Shown in pieces: positions 7,240-17,161 of a stretch of DNA of 44,898 nt. The stretch is from NCBI GenBank assembly GCA_945906795.1, contig CAMDRO010000015.1:1-44898 (forward strand), read 5' to 3'. The translations under genes were made by a program, and so were the position numbers. Source of the stretch: Spirosoma fluviale (lineage in GTDB: Bacteria; Bacteroidota; Bacteroidia; Cytophagales; Spirosomataceae). Position 1 is the first letter of the stretch. Each line of letters begins with the position of its first letter. Below the pieces are notes generated by a model. The model was not told the origin of the DNA and searched no databases. It worked only from the letters and a program-made list of their open reading frames with translations.

Positions 7240-8880
7240 ATGAGTCTTACAACTAGGATAACTCTATTATTATTTATTTGTTTTATTTGGGGCCCTACCG
7301 CTTTCGCTCAAAATTCTACCTACCGATATTTGGTGCTATTTAAAGATAAAAACAATAGCCCTTTTTCCATTAATAAACCGGATGCATTTCTAAGTTCCAA
7401 ATCCATAGAACGTAGAAAAAAAATGAATATTGCCGTGCAAACTCAAGATTTACCGGTTAATCCAAGCTATTTAGACCAATTGAAATCCACAGGAGCAATC
7501 ATCATTTTTCCTTTAAAATGGATCAATGGAGCATTAATTTCACAAAAACCAAGCGAGCTTGCTAAAACGTTAAAACTTGAAAATGTCAAAGGTCTATATT
7601 GGAATTTCCCAGCGGACTCGAGTGCCAATAATCAAATTAAAAGCAACGGAATTTCAGGAACTAAATTGTCAAATGCAGATCCAGATTATGGAAGCTCGTT
7701 GACGCAACTAAGCCAACTAGGAATCGATGTGATGCATGCAAAAGGTTTTCATGGGGAAAATACCTTGATTACTTTGTTGGACAATGGCTTTTTAAATGCG
7801 GATCAAGTCTCTTACTTGCAGGCCATTTTTACTGAAAAAAGAGTTATGGGCACACTTACCACAACCCCTAGTTTAAAATCGGTCTATCTAGGAGGATCCC
7901 ATGGAACTAATGTGCTAAGTACCATAGCAGGCCAATCCCCAGGAAAATTATTTGGGACAGCTTATTTGGCGAACTTTGCCATGGCTCAAACCGAAGAAGA
8001 TGATTCGGAATTAATCGTCGAAGAAGCTAACTGGCTCAGAGGTGCTGAATGGGCCGATAGCTTAGGAACTGATGTATTAAGTTCATCATTGGGCTATTCC
8101 GAATTTGATAACTTAAAACATAACCATACCTATGCAGACATGAATGGCCGAACGACTTTGGTTTCAAAAGCAGCAGCCTGGGCCTCTCAAAAAGGGATTA
8201 TTTGCACCATCAGCGCTGGAAATGAAGGAACAAATACATGGAAATACATTTCGGCACCAGCAGATGCAGATTCAATTTTGTCGGTAGGGGCCGTCGATCG
8301 ATCAGGTTTAAAAGCTAGTTTTAGCTCATTAGGACCTAGTTTTGACAAAAGAATTAAACCTGATGTTTCTTCTATGGGATTAGGGACTGTGGTCGGCACA
8401 ACCACGGGTACGATTGCCACATCCAATGGAACTTCATTTTCAGCACCACTCATGGCAGGATTTGCAGCTGGAATGGTTCAAGCTAATCCAAGAAATACAT
8501 CTTGGCAAATTATGGATGCCATTAGAAAATCAGGTCATCAATCCGCTAAACCAGATAATTTATTGGGTTATGGGATACCCAATTTCTTGAAAGCCACCAC
8601 CTTATTGAATCCTATTTTAGGAGTAGAACCCCCGAAAAGCATAGCCATTCAGCTATATCCTAACCCGGTTAAAATAGGGGAAAAAATCAACGTTGATTTA
8701 CCTGAAGAAATGGAAATGAAGCTTGAGATTTTTAATGCACAAGGACTTATTTTAAATACCCTAAACTTGAAACAAACTCATGAAGAGATATTTCTTCCGC
8801 CACTGAGCTCGGGAAAATATTACTTTAGATTTACAGGGTCACAGAGCTCACAAACTATTTCTGTGCTTTATAATTTTTAG
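7240..8880 (+). CDS. Secreted subtilisin-like (S8) serine protease with T9SS sorting domain
   Basis: Extracellular or surface protease of 546 residues. From the ATG at 7240 it opens with a signal peptide ending PTAFA. The catalytic triad is Asp181 (LITLLDNGF), His221 (GGSHGTNVLS) and Ser399 (NGTSFSAP), with the oxyanion Asn328 in SAGNEG. An inhibitor-like propeptide precedes the catalytic domain. The last 75 residues form a type IX secretion C-terminal domain starting at IQLYPNPVKIGEKINV, so the protein should be exported through the outer membrane and may be cleaved and anchored there. An earlier ATG at 7195 would put 15 residues ahead of the signal peptide and is unlikely. It stands alone, divergent from the metal-linked operon. 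Confidence 0.92.
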   Translation: MSLTTRITLLLFICFIWGPTAFAQNSTYRYLVLFKDKNNSPFSINKPDAFLSSKSIERRKKMNIAVQTQDLPVNPSYLDQLKSTGAIIIFPLKWINGALISQKPSELAKTLKLENVKGLYWNFPADSSANNQIKSNGISGTKLSNADPDYGSSLTQLSQLGIDVMHAKGFHGENTLITLLDNGFLNADQVSYLQAIFTEKRVMGTLTTTPSLKSVYLGGSHGTNVLSTIAGQSPGKLFGTAYLANFAMAQTEEDDSELIVEEANWLRGAEWADSLGTDVLSSSLGYSEFDNLKHNHTYADMNGRTTLVSKAAAWASQKGIICTISAGNEGTNTWKYISAPADADSILSVGAVDRSGLKASFSSLGPSFDKRIKPDVSSMGLGTVVGTTTGTIATSNGTSFSAPLMAGFAAGMVQANPRNTSWQIMDAIRKSGHQSAKPDNLLGYGIPNFLKATTLLNPILGVEPPKSIAIQLYPNPVKIGEKINVDLPEEMEMKLEIFNAQGLILNTLNLKQTHEEIFLPPLSSGKYYFRFTGSQSSQTISVLYNF

Positions 8881-8903
8881 GCCGATAACCTCTTAATCGT
8901 CTA

Positions 8904-9815
8904 TTACAACATAGCCGCTCCAAAAACACCCGCGCTATCTCCTAATTTCGGTTTAACGATGGGGGTCAATACTTCACCTGAGTTGAAAATGTATTTTTTA
9001 ATTCGCTCATAACCCTTGCTATACAATAAATCGATGTTTCCAACTCCCCCACCGATCACAATCACATCAGGATCGATGACATTAATTAGCGTGGAAATGG
9101 CTTTGCCGTAATATTCAAATAATCGTTCCATGGTCGCTATGGCATTCGAATCAGAACCTTCATGATAGGCTTGAACGATATCTTTTAATTTCTTTTTGGC
9201 CCCCGTTTGTCTTTCATAAAACAACTCTAACGATGGACCGGCAATGACTTTCTCGACACAACCTGCCTTACCGCAATAACACGGCTCGCCACCTTCTTCT
9301 AAAATATTATGCCCCCATTCGCCCCCAATTCCATGAAGGCCATTAATGACCTTCCCATTCACCACTAATCCACCACCGACACCCGTTCCTAAAATAACAC
9401 CAAAAACAACATGAGCATCCTTATTAATAGCTGGAACGGCACCTAAAAGCGCTTCAGCTAAAGCAAAGCAATTGGCATCATTGGCCAATACAACCTGACA
9501 ACCCACCACTTTGGCCAAATCTATGTCCATAGGTTGGCCATTCATGCAAGTTGTGTTGCAATTTTTCATGGTTTGTGAGGCTGGATCCAATACCCCTGGA
9601 GTTGAAAAACCTAGGCGAGTAGGCCTAAATCCCACTTTTTGACTCACCGAATCAATCAACCTACCTACTTGTGCAATGATATGATCATATCCTTTGATCG
9701 ATTCTGTGTCAATACGCTCGCGTAAAATAACTTGGGTCGGATCATGTTGATCTAAAATAGCACATTCAATTTTCGTCCCTCCTAAATCTATCCCCCAATT
9801 ATATTTTTTTTCCAT
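8904..9815 (-). CDS. ROK-family sugar kinase, glucokinase-like
   Basis: Cytoplasmic kinase that phosphorylates a hexose, probably glucose, with ATP. The phosphate-binding motif is near the N-terminus (WGIDLGGTKIECAILD), a second glycine-rich loop reads GVILGTGVGGGLV, and the ROK signature with the zinc site is seen as GEWGHN and CYCGKAGCVE. I chose the ATG at 9815, 4 bases after the rsgA stop, giving 303 residues and starting MEKKYNWGIDLGG. An upstream ATG at 9845 would overlap rsgA by 26 bases and add residues with no family likeness. It is the last gene of a three-gene operon. The exact sugar cannot be told from sequence; N-acetylglucosamine or mannose are alternatives. Confidence 0.87.
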   Translation of the reverse strand: MEKKYNWGIDLGGTKIECAILDQHDPTQVILRERIDTESIKGYDHIIAQVGRLIDSVSQKVGFRPTRLGFSTPGVLDPASQTMKNCNTTCMNGQPMDIDLAKVVGCQVVLANDANCFALAEALLGAVPAINKDAHVVFGVILGTGVGGGLVVNGKVINGLHGIGGEWGHNILEEGGEPCYCGKAGCVEKVIAGPSLELFYERQTGAKKKLKDIVQAYHEGSDSNAIATMERLFEYYGKAISTLINVIDPDVIVIGGGVGNIDLLYSKGYERIKKYIFNSGEVLTPIVKPKLGDSAGVFGAAML

Positions 9816-9819
9816 AGGT

Positions 9820-10749
9820 TTATCGACGATTATCGTCATTTTCAAAAATACTAAAATAACTTAAATATCTACTTGACGCAATTTCACCGTCCTTAACTGC
9901 TTGTTGGACCACGCAATGTGGTTCATGCAAATGTAAACAATTATTAAATTTGCACTGTCCCAAAAGTGCCCGCATTTCGGGGAAATAATGAGCCAATTCC
10001 TCTTTTTCTATTTCCATGACCCCTAATTCATTGATGCCTGGGCTATCGATCAAATAGGTTTGGGGCCCTAACTCCCACATCGTAGAATACGTAGTGGTAT
10101 GAACCCCTTTTTGGGCAAAATCAGAAATTTCTTTAGTTTTAATATGTAAGGTAGGCGCGACAATATTTAAAAGACTTGATTTACCCACACCCGAATGTCC
10201 GGCCATTAAAGACACCTTGCCTTCAAACATTTCTTTGAATTCCGAAATGCCTTGATTCAATGGGATTGAGGTGAATAAAACCCCATATCCTAATTCTTGA
10301 TATAAACCTGCCCACTCAAAAATTTGGTCTTTTTCTTCCTCATTTAATAAGTCCATCTTATTAAAAACGATCGTCACAGGAATTCGAAATGCCTCCGCAG
10401 TGACTAAAAAACGATCCAAAAATCCCAAGGATGTTTTGGGGAATTTATACGTAAATATAAAAATGGCTTGATCTACATTAGCCGCTAACAATTGGCCATG
10501 ACTTGTCTTGTGGACAGATTTTCGAATAATATAATTTTGCCTGGGCGAAATTTCTTCAATGAGCACCGTTTGATTAGTCTCATCCTCCATCGAGAAAAGT
10601 ACATGATCTCCCACGGTAATTGGATTCGATGTTTTAGGACCATTCAATTTAAACTTCCCTTTTAATCGGGCTCGATATACCTTTCCTGAATCGGCACGAA
10701 CTTCATACCAAGAGCCTGTTGAACGCATGATGAGACCTTTATTCAGCAT
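9820..10749 (-). CDS. rsgA: Small-ribosomal-subunit biogenesis GTPase RsgA
   Basis: Circularly permuted GTPase that checks late maturation of the 30S subunit. An OB-fold occupies residues 1-75. The permuted motifs follow: G4 NKMD at 130-133, the P-loop GHSGVGKS at 184-191 and G3 DSPG at 235-238. A C-terminal zinc site uses Cys266, Cys271, His273 and Cys279. The start ATG overlaps the end of waaA (ATGCTGAATAA), typical of translational coupling, and keeps the KGLIMRSTGSWY opening expected for the family. Length 309 is normal. Upstream is waaA and downstream the ROK kinase. Confidence 0.95.
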   Translation of the reverse strand: MLNKGLIMRSTGSWYEVRADSGKVYRARLKGKFKLNGPKTSNPITVGDHVLFSMEDETNQTVLIEEISPRQNYIIRKSVHKTSHGQLLAANVDQAIFIFTYKFPKTSLGFLDRFLVTAEAFRIPVTIVFNKMDLLNEEEKDQIFEWAGLYQELGYGVLFTSIPLNQGISEFKEMFEGKVSLMAGHSGVGKSSLLNIVAPTLHIKTKEISDFAQKGVHTTTYSTMWELGPQTYLIDSPGINELGVMEIEKEELAHYFPEMRALLGQCKFNNCLHLHEPHCVVQQAVKDGEIASSRYLSYFSIFENDDNRR

Positions 10750-11995
10750 GTTTTTGGCCTAAATTTTTTCTTACATAGTTCATGATACATGCTGTGGCAC
10801 CTGCATGTGTGGCTACAAATTGGCGAGATTGCACTTGTTTTTGGACCAATAAGTCTTCTGAATGATAAATTTCAAGCATTTTTTCTTGTAATTCTTGGCT
10901 ATTAGCGATGGGAAAAGCTAATCCTAAATTAACCAATTCTACCGCTTCATTGAATTTTTCAAAATTCTTATTGCCAAAAAAGACTGTGGGCCCAAAAACG
11001 GCAGCCTCCAAGGTATTATGCAAACCTGCACCAAAAGCACCGCCAATATAGACAAACAAGGCCCCGCGGTACAAAGAAGATAAGCGCCCCACCTCATTCA
11101 CAAACAATACCTGTGCATTCGCATCTAAAGGTTCACCTTTAGAATAGACTACAGGAATTTCAATCTTCGACTCCCATGATTTTAAAGTGGATTCATTAAT
11201 TTCGTGCGGAACCACCACCCATTTGAAAGGAAATTTACCTGAATTTATGATGGGAATTAAGCAATTCATATCAGCATCCCAAACTGAACCTAGGACCACA
11301 AATTCATTCTGGCCAACAAACTCCGAAAATAAAGACCAAGATTGAGCCGAACGAAGATTGGATAATACACGATCAAATCGCGTATCACCACCTAATGTAA
11401 CGTGCTGAATACCAATCGTATTTAACCAATTTTTAGACGATTCATCTTGAACAAATAAATGATTAAATGACTTTAACATATTTCTAAAAAAACCACCATA
11501 CCAAGTAAAAAACAGTTGATTTTTTCTAAAAATGGCTGAAACTAAAATCGTTTTTATGTTACGGTTTTTCAGTTCACGCAAATAGAAATACCAAAATTCA
11601 TATTTCACAAAAAATACTGTAGACGGACGGACAATATCCAAAAATCTTTGGCTGCTTGACGCACCATCAAAAGGCAAATAACTTACATAATCAATACCTA
11701 GCACATTTTTTCTAACCTCATAACCTGAAGGCGAAAAAAAGGTAACTAAAATAAAATAGTCAGGATATTCGTTAGAAAACGCATCGATGATGGGTTTTCC
11801 CTGTTCAAATTCACCCATGGATGCTGTATGAAACCAGGCAACAGGCTTATTATTATTTTCGAAAGCAGATTCCAGCCCTTCCCAAACATGTTTTTGGCCA
11901 TAATTCCATCTCTTAGCCTTGCTATGGAACACAGAAATGATTCCTAAAATCTGCTTATATAAAAACAAGGCAAAAATATACAGCCAAACCCTCAA
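10739..11995 (-). CDS. waaA: 3-deoxy-D-manno-octulosonic acid (Kdo) transferase
   Basis: Inner-membrane glycosyltransferase that adds Kdo from CMP-Kdo to lipid A precursor, starting the LPS inner core. It has an N-terminal hydrophobic segment (residues 2-22), then the GT30 N-terminal domain with the conserved HTASMGEFEQG motif near residue 56, and a C-terminal GT-B half with the nucleotide-site region (VYIGGAFGAGLHNTLEAAVF). At 418 residues it has family length. It is the first gene of waaA-rsgA-ROK, overlapping rsgA by 11 bases. A perfect -7 element, TAATTTTG, lies on the minus strand at 12038-12031, with no good -33 box. It pairs functionally with lpxH later in the window. Confidence 0.92.
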   Translation of the reverse strand: MRVWLYIFALFLYKQILGIISVFHSKAKRWNYGQKHVWEGLESAFENNNKPVAWFHTASMGEFEQGKPIIDAFSNEYPDYFILVTFFSPSGYEVRKNVLGIDYVSYLPFDGASSSQRFLDIVRPSTVFFVKYEFWYFYLRELKNRNIKTILVSAIFRKNQLFFTWYGGFFRNMLKSFNHLFVQDESSKNWLNTIGIQHVTLGGDTRFDRVLSNLRSAQSWSLFSEFVGQNEFVVLGSVWDADMNCLIPIINSGKFPFKWVVVPHEINESTLKSWESKIEIPVVYSKGEPLDANAQVLFVNEVGRLSSLYRGALFVYIGGAFGAGLHNTLEAAVFGPTVFFGNKNFEKFNEAVELVNLGLAFPIANSQELQEKMLEIYHSEDLLVQKQVQSRQFVATHAGATACIMNYVRKNLGQKHAE

Positions 11996-12060
11996 TTTTT
12001 CTTAAATTTGATGTTGAAACAATAAATTTACAAAATTAGACGAATACCTACATCATCCTT

Positions 12061-12393
12061 ATGCATTGGAACCCATTAACAGACCTATATCAATTGGATG
12101 AAATCGTTAAAATTTCGCTAAATCAACCTGTGGTCATTTTCAAACATAGTACCCGTTGCTCCATTTCATCCACTGCGTTAAATCGATTTGAGCGAGCTTG
12201 GGGAACAACGGGAAACACTGCTTTTTATTTGGATTTGATCGCATGCCGACCTATTTCCTTAGAAATTGCAGAAAAGTTTGGGATCCAACATCAGTCCCCT
12301 CAAGTCTTAGTCATCAATAAAGGTGCTTGTACCTATTCCGCTACCCATTGGGATATATCGGTAGACGAATTAAAACCCTATTTGAGCGAATGA
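12061..12393 (+). CDS. ytxJ: YtxJ-family bacillithiol-system thioredoxin-like protein
   Basis: A 110-residue thioredoxin-fold protein with a single active-site cysteine in the motif FKHSTRCSISSTAL (about residues 27-40) and a cis-Pro region SPQVLVINKG. The YtxJ family is believed to act as a monothiol bacilliredoxin, removing bacillithiol from oxidised proteins. A perfect -7 element TAAATTTG is at 12003-12010. Its stop codon overlaps the next start (ATGA), so it leads an operon with an outer-membrane protein, lipA and crtY. The motif has Ser after the Cys where relatives often have Pro. No bacillithiol synthesis genes are in the window. Confidence 0.82.
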   Translation: MHWNPLTDLYQLDEIVKISLNQPVVIFKHSTRCSISSTALNRFERAWGTTGNTAFYLDLIACRPISLEIAEKFGIQHQSPQVLVINKGACTYSATHWDISVDELKPYLSE

Positions 12394-13217
12394 AAAAATT
12401 AATAGAAGTTCTTTTTATTTTTTGTTGTACCTCAACCGTTGTTTGGGCCCAAAGAAAATCAGCACCTAAAGAAACCATTATTCAGGCGCCCAGCTCTTCC
12501 AATAGGTCTAAAGTAATTTCCAAAAATAACGATGGCCCGTCGAAAAATCTCAATCCAACAGGAACATTAGCCCTTGGGATTAGTACGTCAACAAGTTCCG
12601 GAATATTTGGTGGGCTTACCGCTAAAAAAGTGTGGATGAATAATAACAAAATTCAATCACTTATCGGAGTAGATTTGTCCATCATCAAGGATTACAGAGA
12701 GTTTGATTCACCCTATTCATACAACGGAAGAGGTTATACGGAAGGTAAATTAAATCAATTAATTGTTATTAGACCTGAATATGGCCGACAATGGACCTTA
12801 TTTAAAAAACCATCCGAAGGGGGAGCCGCCTTAAAGGGTTTAATCGCCACAGGGCCCAATATAGGGATGCAAATGCCTTATCATGTCGACATTTCCTATG
12901 TGAATCCAGGATCTGGAAAATCATCCATCCTCTCTATTCCCATGTCACAAACCTACGACAACACCTACCAACGAACGACTATTTTAGGTGAAAGTAGCTT
13001 TTTTAAGGGCGCCAGCGAATCTATTTATGTTCCGGGCTGGCATTTAAAAGGAGCCTTCAATGTAGAATTGGATTCATTTAAACAGAATTATTTAGCTTTG
13101 GAAATGGGATTTATTGTGGATTATTTTTCCAAACCTATTGAAATGTTAAACCAAACGCCACAGCGATCGGTTTATACCACTGGATATCTAACCTTTTTCT
13201 TTGGAAAGAGTAAATAA
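12390..13217 (+). CDS. Hypothetical secreted protein, probable outer-membrane beta-barrel
   Basis: A 275-residue protein whose start ATG overlaps the ytxJ stop. A signal peptide occupies residues 1-20 (ending VVWA, then QRKS). A Ser/Pro/Lys-rich stretch to about residue 50 is followed by alternating polar and hydrophobic strands ([33 protein letters not shown]) and the protein ends in [13 protein letters not shown]. These features suggest a small barrel in the outer membrane. I do not recognise a named family. It is probably co-transcribed with ytxJ and lipA, 8 bases before the latter, but the functional link is unknown. Confidence 0.7.
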   Translation: MKKLIEVLFIFCCTSTVVWAQRKSAPKETIIQAPSSSNRSKVISKNNDGPSKNLNPTGTLALGISTSTSSGIFGGLTAKKVWMNNNKIQSLIGVDLSIIKDYREFDSPYSYNGRGYTEGKLNQLIVIRPEYGRQWTLFKKPSEGGAALKGLIATGPNIGMQMPYHVDISYVNPGSGKSSILSIPMSQTYDNTYQRTTILGESSFFKGASESIYVPGWHLKGAFNVELDSFKQNYLALEMGFIVDYFSKPIEMLNQTPQRSVYTTGYLTFFFGKSK

Positions 13218-13225
13218 AATACAAT

Positions 13226-14095
13226 ATGATCGAATTACCCCAAGTGAATTCAGCCCCTACCTCAAGAAAGCCAGACTGGCTGCGGGTTAAACTGCCCATT
13301 GGTGAGAAATATACGAATGTTCGGAAAATAGTCGATGAGTACAAATTACATACCATTTGTCAATCTGGAAATTGCCCCAACATGGGCGAATGCTGGGGAG
13401 AAGGAACGGCAACTTTCATGATATTGGGAAATGTTTGTACTCGATCCTGTACTTTTTGTGCGGTGGCGACTGGAAGACCTAATGAATATGATGAAGATGA
13501 GCCACGCCGAGTAGCAGAAGCAATTCAATTAATGAAGGTAAAACATGCGGTCATCACGTCGGTCAATCGAGATGAGTTGAAGGATCGTGGTGCTGAAATT
13601 TGGTATCAAACCGTAAGAGCGGTTAAAGAAACTACACCATTAACAACCATTGAGACACTTATTCCAGATACAAAAGGCAATTGGGATGCCTTAATCCGAA
13701 TGATCGAGGGAGGCCAAGAAGTCGTGTCACATAATATGGAAACCGTGGCCCGTTTGTACAGATTCGTTCGACCACAAGCCAAGTACGAGCGAAGTTTAGA
13801 GCAAACGAAGCGAACGAAAGAGTTTGGAAAAAGAACGAAATCGGGACTTATGTTAGGCTTAGGAGAAACAAAGGAAGAAGTTTTTCAGGCGATGGATGAT
13901 TTAATAGCTCATGGGTTGGATGTGTTAACGTTGGGTCAATATTTACAGCCGACCAAAATGCACCATGAAGTGATTGAATGGATTCATCCGGAGACTTTCT
14001 TGATGTATAAGGAGGAGGGGCTGAAAAGAGGATTAAACTATGTGGAGTCAGGAGCTTTAGTGCGTTCATCCTATCACGCTGAGAAACACATCTAA
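13226..14095 (+). CDS. lipA: Lipoyl synthase
   Basis: Radical-SAM enzyme that inserts two sulfur atoms into octanoyl groups on lipoyl domains of 2-oxoacid dehydrogenases and the glycine cleavage system. The auxiliary cluster ligands are Cys45, Cys50 and Cys56 ([12 protein letters not shown]), and the radical-SAM cluster ligands are Cys71, Cys75 and Cys78 (CTRSCTFC). The C-terminal RSSYHAE serine motif is present. At 289 residues it is normal. It sits 8 bases after the barrel protein and 3 bases before crtY, so all are likely on one transcript. Confidence 0.97.
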   Translation: MIELPQVNSAPTSRKPDWLRVKLPIGEKYTNVRKIVDEYKLHTICQSGNCPNMGECWGEGTATFMILGNVCTRSCTFCAVATGRPNEYDEDEPRRVAEAIQLMKVKHAVITSVNRDELKDRGAEIWYQTVRAVKETTPLTTIETLIPDTKGNWDALIRMIEGGQEVVSHNMETVARLYRFVRPQAKYERSLEQTKRTKEFGKRTKSGLMLGLGETKEEVFQAMDDLIAHGLDVLTLGQYLQPTKMHHEVIEWIHPETFLMYKEEGLKRGLNYVESGALVRSSYHAEKHI

Positions 14096-14098
14096 TTC

Positions 14099-15283
14099 AT
14101 GAATAAGCCTGTGCAATCCCAGTTTGCGTTTATTATTGCAGGCGGTGGAATGGCCGGTTTATCCTTGGCTTATTACCTTTCAAAAAGTTCTTTAGGGGAT
14201 TTACCTATTTTAATCATTGACCAATTCCCCAAAAATAAAAACGATAAAACCTGGTGCTATTGGTCTGATCGTGAAGAGGAATTCGATAAAGTTGCGGAAA
14301 AAAGCTGGGATTCCTTATGGTTTCACAGCCAAAGCAACCAATCTAAACTATTGAATATCAGCCCATTTCAATACAATAAAATTAATAGTGGCGATTGGTA
14401 TTCCTACGTCAATAAACAATTGGCCACTAAGCATAACATCCAGTTTTTGGAGGCGAAAATCAACTCATTTTTTTATAAAGGATTGGGGGGGGTGGTTGGA
14501 ACAGATCAAGGAGATTTTTATGCATCGCAAAAAGTCTTTGATAGCATCAGCACTTTTACATGTGATTTTGAAAATCCCCAACACATCAAACAACATTTTT
14601 TAGGTTGGACCATCGAAAGTCATTTTCCTGTATTCAAACCAGAGTCGGCCGATTTATTTGATTTTCGAGTAGCGTTCGATATGGAATGCGAATTCATGTA
14701 TGTTTTGCCCACAAGCCCCAAAAAAGCCTTATTTGAATACACCTTTTTTTCAGGCAATATCCGAGACAAAACCTTTTATAGAGATAAATTGAAAGCCTAT
14801 TTATTGGCTTACTATGGTTTCGGAGAAGATGATTATGATCTTTTAGAAGAAGAATATGGAGTGATCCCTATGCGACCCATGGAAGATGATTTCCAAAATT
14901 TACATGTAAAAATAATTAAGATTGGCACCTCTGGAGGATTTGTAAAATCAACGACCGGATATAGTTTTTTGAGGACTCAGCACACATTAAAAGAATTAGT
15001 GGCCAATCTTGAAGCAAAAAATTTCAAGGCATTAGTCTTAAAGGAACTCCAGTTTAAAAAATGGCTAGACAAAGTATTTTTACAAGTATTCATCGATCAA
15101 AAAATAGCTGGATCAAAAGTATTTGAATCTCTTTTCTTTAAAAATTCCCCTCAAAAAATGTTGCGTTTTTTGGAAGAGAAAACAAGTTTACGGGAAGATT
15201 TATCCTTAATGCTCACGGTGCCCACCTACCCTTTTTTATCAGCTGCGATCAAATTATTTTTCAAAGGAAATAAATTGCCATGA
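14099..15283 (+). CDS. crtY: Lycopene beta-cyclase (CrtY type)
   Basis: FAD-dependent enzyme that closes the ends of lycopene to make beta-carotene, a step toward the yellow-orange carotenoids common in this phylum. The dinucleotide-binding motif is at residues 12-27 (IIAGGGMAGLSLAYYL), followed by DKTWCYWSD and the conserved later region YGVIPMRPMED...IGTSGGFVKSTTGYSF. Length 394 fits the family. It follows lipA by 3 bases, with no other crt gene nearby, so the pathway is split. A run of eight G (14485-14492) lies in the coding region; the frame stays open through it. Start ATG at 14099 is the only good choice. Confidence 0.88.
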   Translation: MNKPVQSQFAFIIAGGGMAGLSLAYYLSKSSLGDLPILIIDQFPKNKNDKTWCYWSDREEEFDKVAEKSWDSLWFHSQSNQSKLLNISPFQYNKINSGDWYSYVNKQLATKHNIQFLEAKINSFFYKGLGGVVGTDQGDFYASQKVFDSISTFTCDFENPQHIKQHFLGWTIESHFPVFKPESADLFDFRVAFDMECEFMYVLPTSPKKALFEYTFFSGNIRDKTFYRDKLKAYLLAYYGFGEDDYDLLEEEYGVIPMRPMEDDFQNLHVKIIKIGTSGGFVKSTTGYSFLRTQHTLKELVANLEAKNFKALVLKELQFKKWLDKVFLQVFIDQKIAGSKVFESLFFKNSPQKMLRFLEEKTSLREDLSLMLTVPTYPFLSAAIKLFFKGNKLP

Positions 15284-15300
15284 CCATATCCTAAATTCAA

Positions 15301-15332
15301 TTTGTGGCTCTCTAATATTAATATTAAATTTG
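15301..15332 (+). promoter_or_regulatory. metK promoter
   Basis: TTTG at 15301-15304, then 20 bases, then TAAATTTG at 15325-15332: a perfect match to the Bacteroidota housekeeping consensus. The predicted start is near 15339, leaving a leader of about 30 nt, too short for a known SAM riboswitch. Confidence 0.75.
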
Positions 15333-15369
15333 TGTATTCTTAAAACTTAATTTATAAACTAATTCTCGA

Positions 15370-16626
15370 ATGGCTTATTTATTTACCTCAGAGTCAGTGT
15401 CTGAAGGACATCCTGATAAAGTTGCTGACCAAATTTCCGATGCGTTAATTGACCATTTTATGGCCTTTGACCCTAACTCCAAAGTTGCATGTGAAACTCT
15501 AGTGACCACTGGTCAGGTCGTTTTAGCAGGCGAGGTAAATACGACTACCTACTTAGATGTGCAAGCTATTACGCGGGAAGTAATTCGGAAAATAGGCTAT
15601 ACTAAGTCTGAATATATGTTTGAAGCTAATTCTTGTGGTATTCTTTCGGCCATTCACGAGCAATCTGCTGATATTAATCAGGGAGTTGATCGGGCTAATC
15701 CGGAAGATCAAGGAGCGGGAGATCAAGGAATGATGTTTGGCTTTGCAACTAAAGAGACCGATAATTATATGCCATTGGCATTAGATTTAGCTCATAAAAT
15801 TTTACAAGAGTTGTCTTCTATTCGCAATAATGAATCCTCGTTAATTGGGTACCTTCGTCCAGATGCAAAATCCCAAGTGACCATTGAATATAGCGATAAT
15901 CACGTACCACAAAGAATTGACACGATTGTTGTTTCGACACAGCATGACGACTTTGCTGCGGAAGCTGATATGTTGGCCAAAATCAAAAAAGACATCGTTG
16001 AAATTGTTATTCCACGTGTTAAATCAAAATTAAAGCCCGAGTTACAAGCCTTATTTAATGATGCCATTACGTATCACATTAATCCTACTGGTAAGTTTGT
16101 GATTGGTGGACCACACGGCGACACAGGTTTGACGGGACGTAAAATAATTGTGGATACGTACGGTGGAAAAGGAGCACACGGTGGTGGGGCATTTTCAGGA
16201 AAAGATCCCTCTAAAGTGGATCGTTCCGCTGCCTATGCCACAAGACATATTGCGAAAAATTTAGTGGCTGCAGGATTGTGTGACCAAGTATTAGTTCAAG
16301 TTTCTTATGCGATCGGTGTGGCAAAACCATGTGGATTATTTATTGACACCTATGGATCGGCAAAAGTAGGTTTAACGGATGGGGAAATTGCCAAAAAAGT
16401 GGAAGCTATTTTTGACATGCGCCCTTATTTTATCGAACAAAGATTAAAACTTAGAAACCCCATTTATTCAGAAACAGCAGCTTACGGCCACATGGGACGT
16501 AAAAATGAAGTAGTAACGAAGCATTTTTTAGGACCTAATGGCCAACAAGTGACCAAGGAAGTGGAATTATTTACCTGGGAAAAATTAGATTATGTGGATA
16601 CCGTTAAAAGCGCTTTTGGCTTATAG
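15370..16626 (+). CDS. metK: S-adenosylmethionine synthase
   Basis: Makes S-adenosylmethionine from methionine and ATP in the cytoplasm. The opening [20 protein letters not shown] carries the ATP-site His and Asp; [10 protein letters not shown] is signature 1 and [16 protein letters not shown] is signature 2 with the phosphate-binding loop. At 418 residues it is normal. It has its own promoter and is closed by a strong terminator, so it is likely a single-gene unit. Its product feeds lipA and the SpoU methyltransferase, both radical-SAM or SAM-dependent enzymes in this window, as well as queA. Confidence 0.98.
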   Translation: MAYLFTSESVSEGHPDKVADQISDALIDHFMAFDPNSKVACETLVTTGQVVLAGEVNTTTYLDVQAITREVIRKIGYTKSEYMFEANSCGILSAIHEQSADINQGVDRANPEDQGAGDQGMMFGFATKETDNYMPLALDLAHKILQELSSIRNNESSLIGYLRPDAKSQVTIEYSDNHVPQRIDTIVVSTQHDDFAAEADMLAKIKKDIVEIVIPRVKSKLKPELQALFNDAITYHINPTGKFVIGGPHGDTGLTGRKIIVDTYGGKGAHGGGAFSGKDPSKVDRSAAYATRHIAKNLVAAGLCDQVLVQVSYAIGVAKPCGLFIDTYGSAKVGLTDGEIAKKVEAIFDMRPYFIEQRLKLRNPIYSETAAYGHMGRKNEVVTKHFLGPNGQQVTKEVELFTWEKLDYVDTVKSAFGL

Positions 16627-16647
16627 GTTTCATGAAAATAAGTGAAT

Positions 16648-16678
16648 AAAAAGGGGCTTTAATGAAAGCCCCTTTTTT
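16648..16678. terminator. Rho-independent terminator between metK and hpf
   Basis: GGGGCTTT (16653-16660), loop AATG, AAAGCCCC (16665-16672), then six T. Five A precede the stem, so it can also end transcription of hpf coming from the other strand. Confidence 0.92.
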
Positions 16679-16682
16679 AATG

Positions 16683-17021
16683 TTAAAATTCAGTCGATAT
16701 ATCAGGCAATCGCCCAATTTTAATTTGATTTATTTTCGATTTAAATCTTTTGATTTTCTCTGTGAGTGCATTAAGTGCCAAATCCAAAGCTTCTTCAAAT
16801 GATTTAGCCTTTTCTTTTACAAACAAAACGGCACCCGGCACAACTAATCTAATTTCTAAAAATTTTTCTTTTACTTTTCCTAACCCAGTAGAGACTTTCA
16901 AAAAAACCTCACCACTGGTTATTCGGTCATAAAATGTTTCCAATTTATCTAATTTAGCTTGAATGCTGTCAATTAATTTTTGATCAGCATTGAAGTGAAT
17001 GGCGTGAACTTGCACTTTCAT
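16683..17021 (-). CDS. hpf: Ribosome hibernation-promoting factor, short form
   Basis: A 112-residue protein of the HPF/YfiA family that binds the 30S decoding region and stalls ribosomes in slow growth. It shows the beta-alpha fold from MKVQVHAIHF through KEKAKSFEEALDLALNAL and lacks the C-terminal dimerisation domain of long HPF. I chose the ATG at 17021 since relatives begin MKVQV; an ATG at 17027 adds two residues. It shares a bidirectional terminator with metK. The 140 bases upstream hold no gene. Confidence 0.9.
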   Translation of the reverse strand: MKVQVHAIHFNADQKLIDSIQAKLDKLETFYDRITSGEVFLKVSTGLGKVKEKFLEIRLVVPGAVLFVKEKAKSFEEALDLALNALTEKIKRFKSKINQIKIGRLPDISTEF

Positions 17022-17161
17022 AAGCATACAATTTAAAGGATGGAAAATGCCTTGGGAACCAACTAAGGCTTAAAGAAGAAAGAACGTTTGTGATTCTTTG
17101 GAAATGTAACCGATTTTTAAAAGCATGTCAAGTTTTATGAACTATTTATTTTGAAATTACT

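Noticed and set aside
14485-14492. Frameshift in crtY
   Set aside because: The frame continues on both sides of the G run with conserved motifs, so the gene is intact as given.
15333-15369. SAM riboswitch before metK
   Set aside because: The predicted leader is only about 30 nt and shows no suitable stems.
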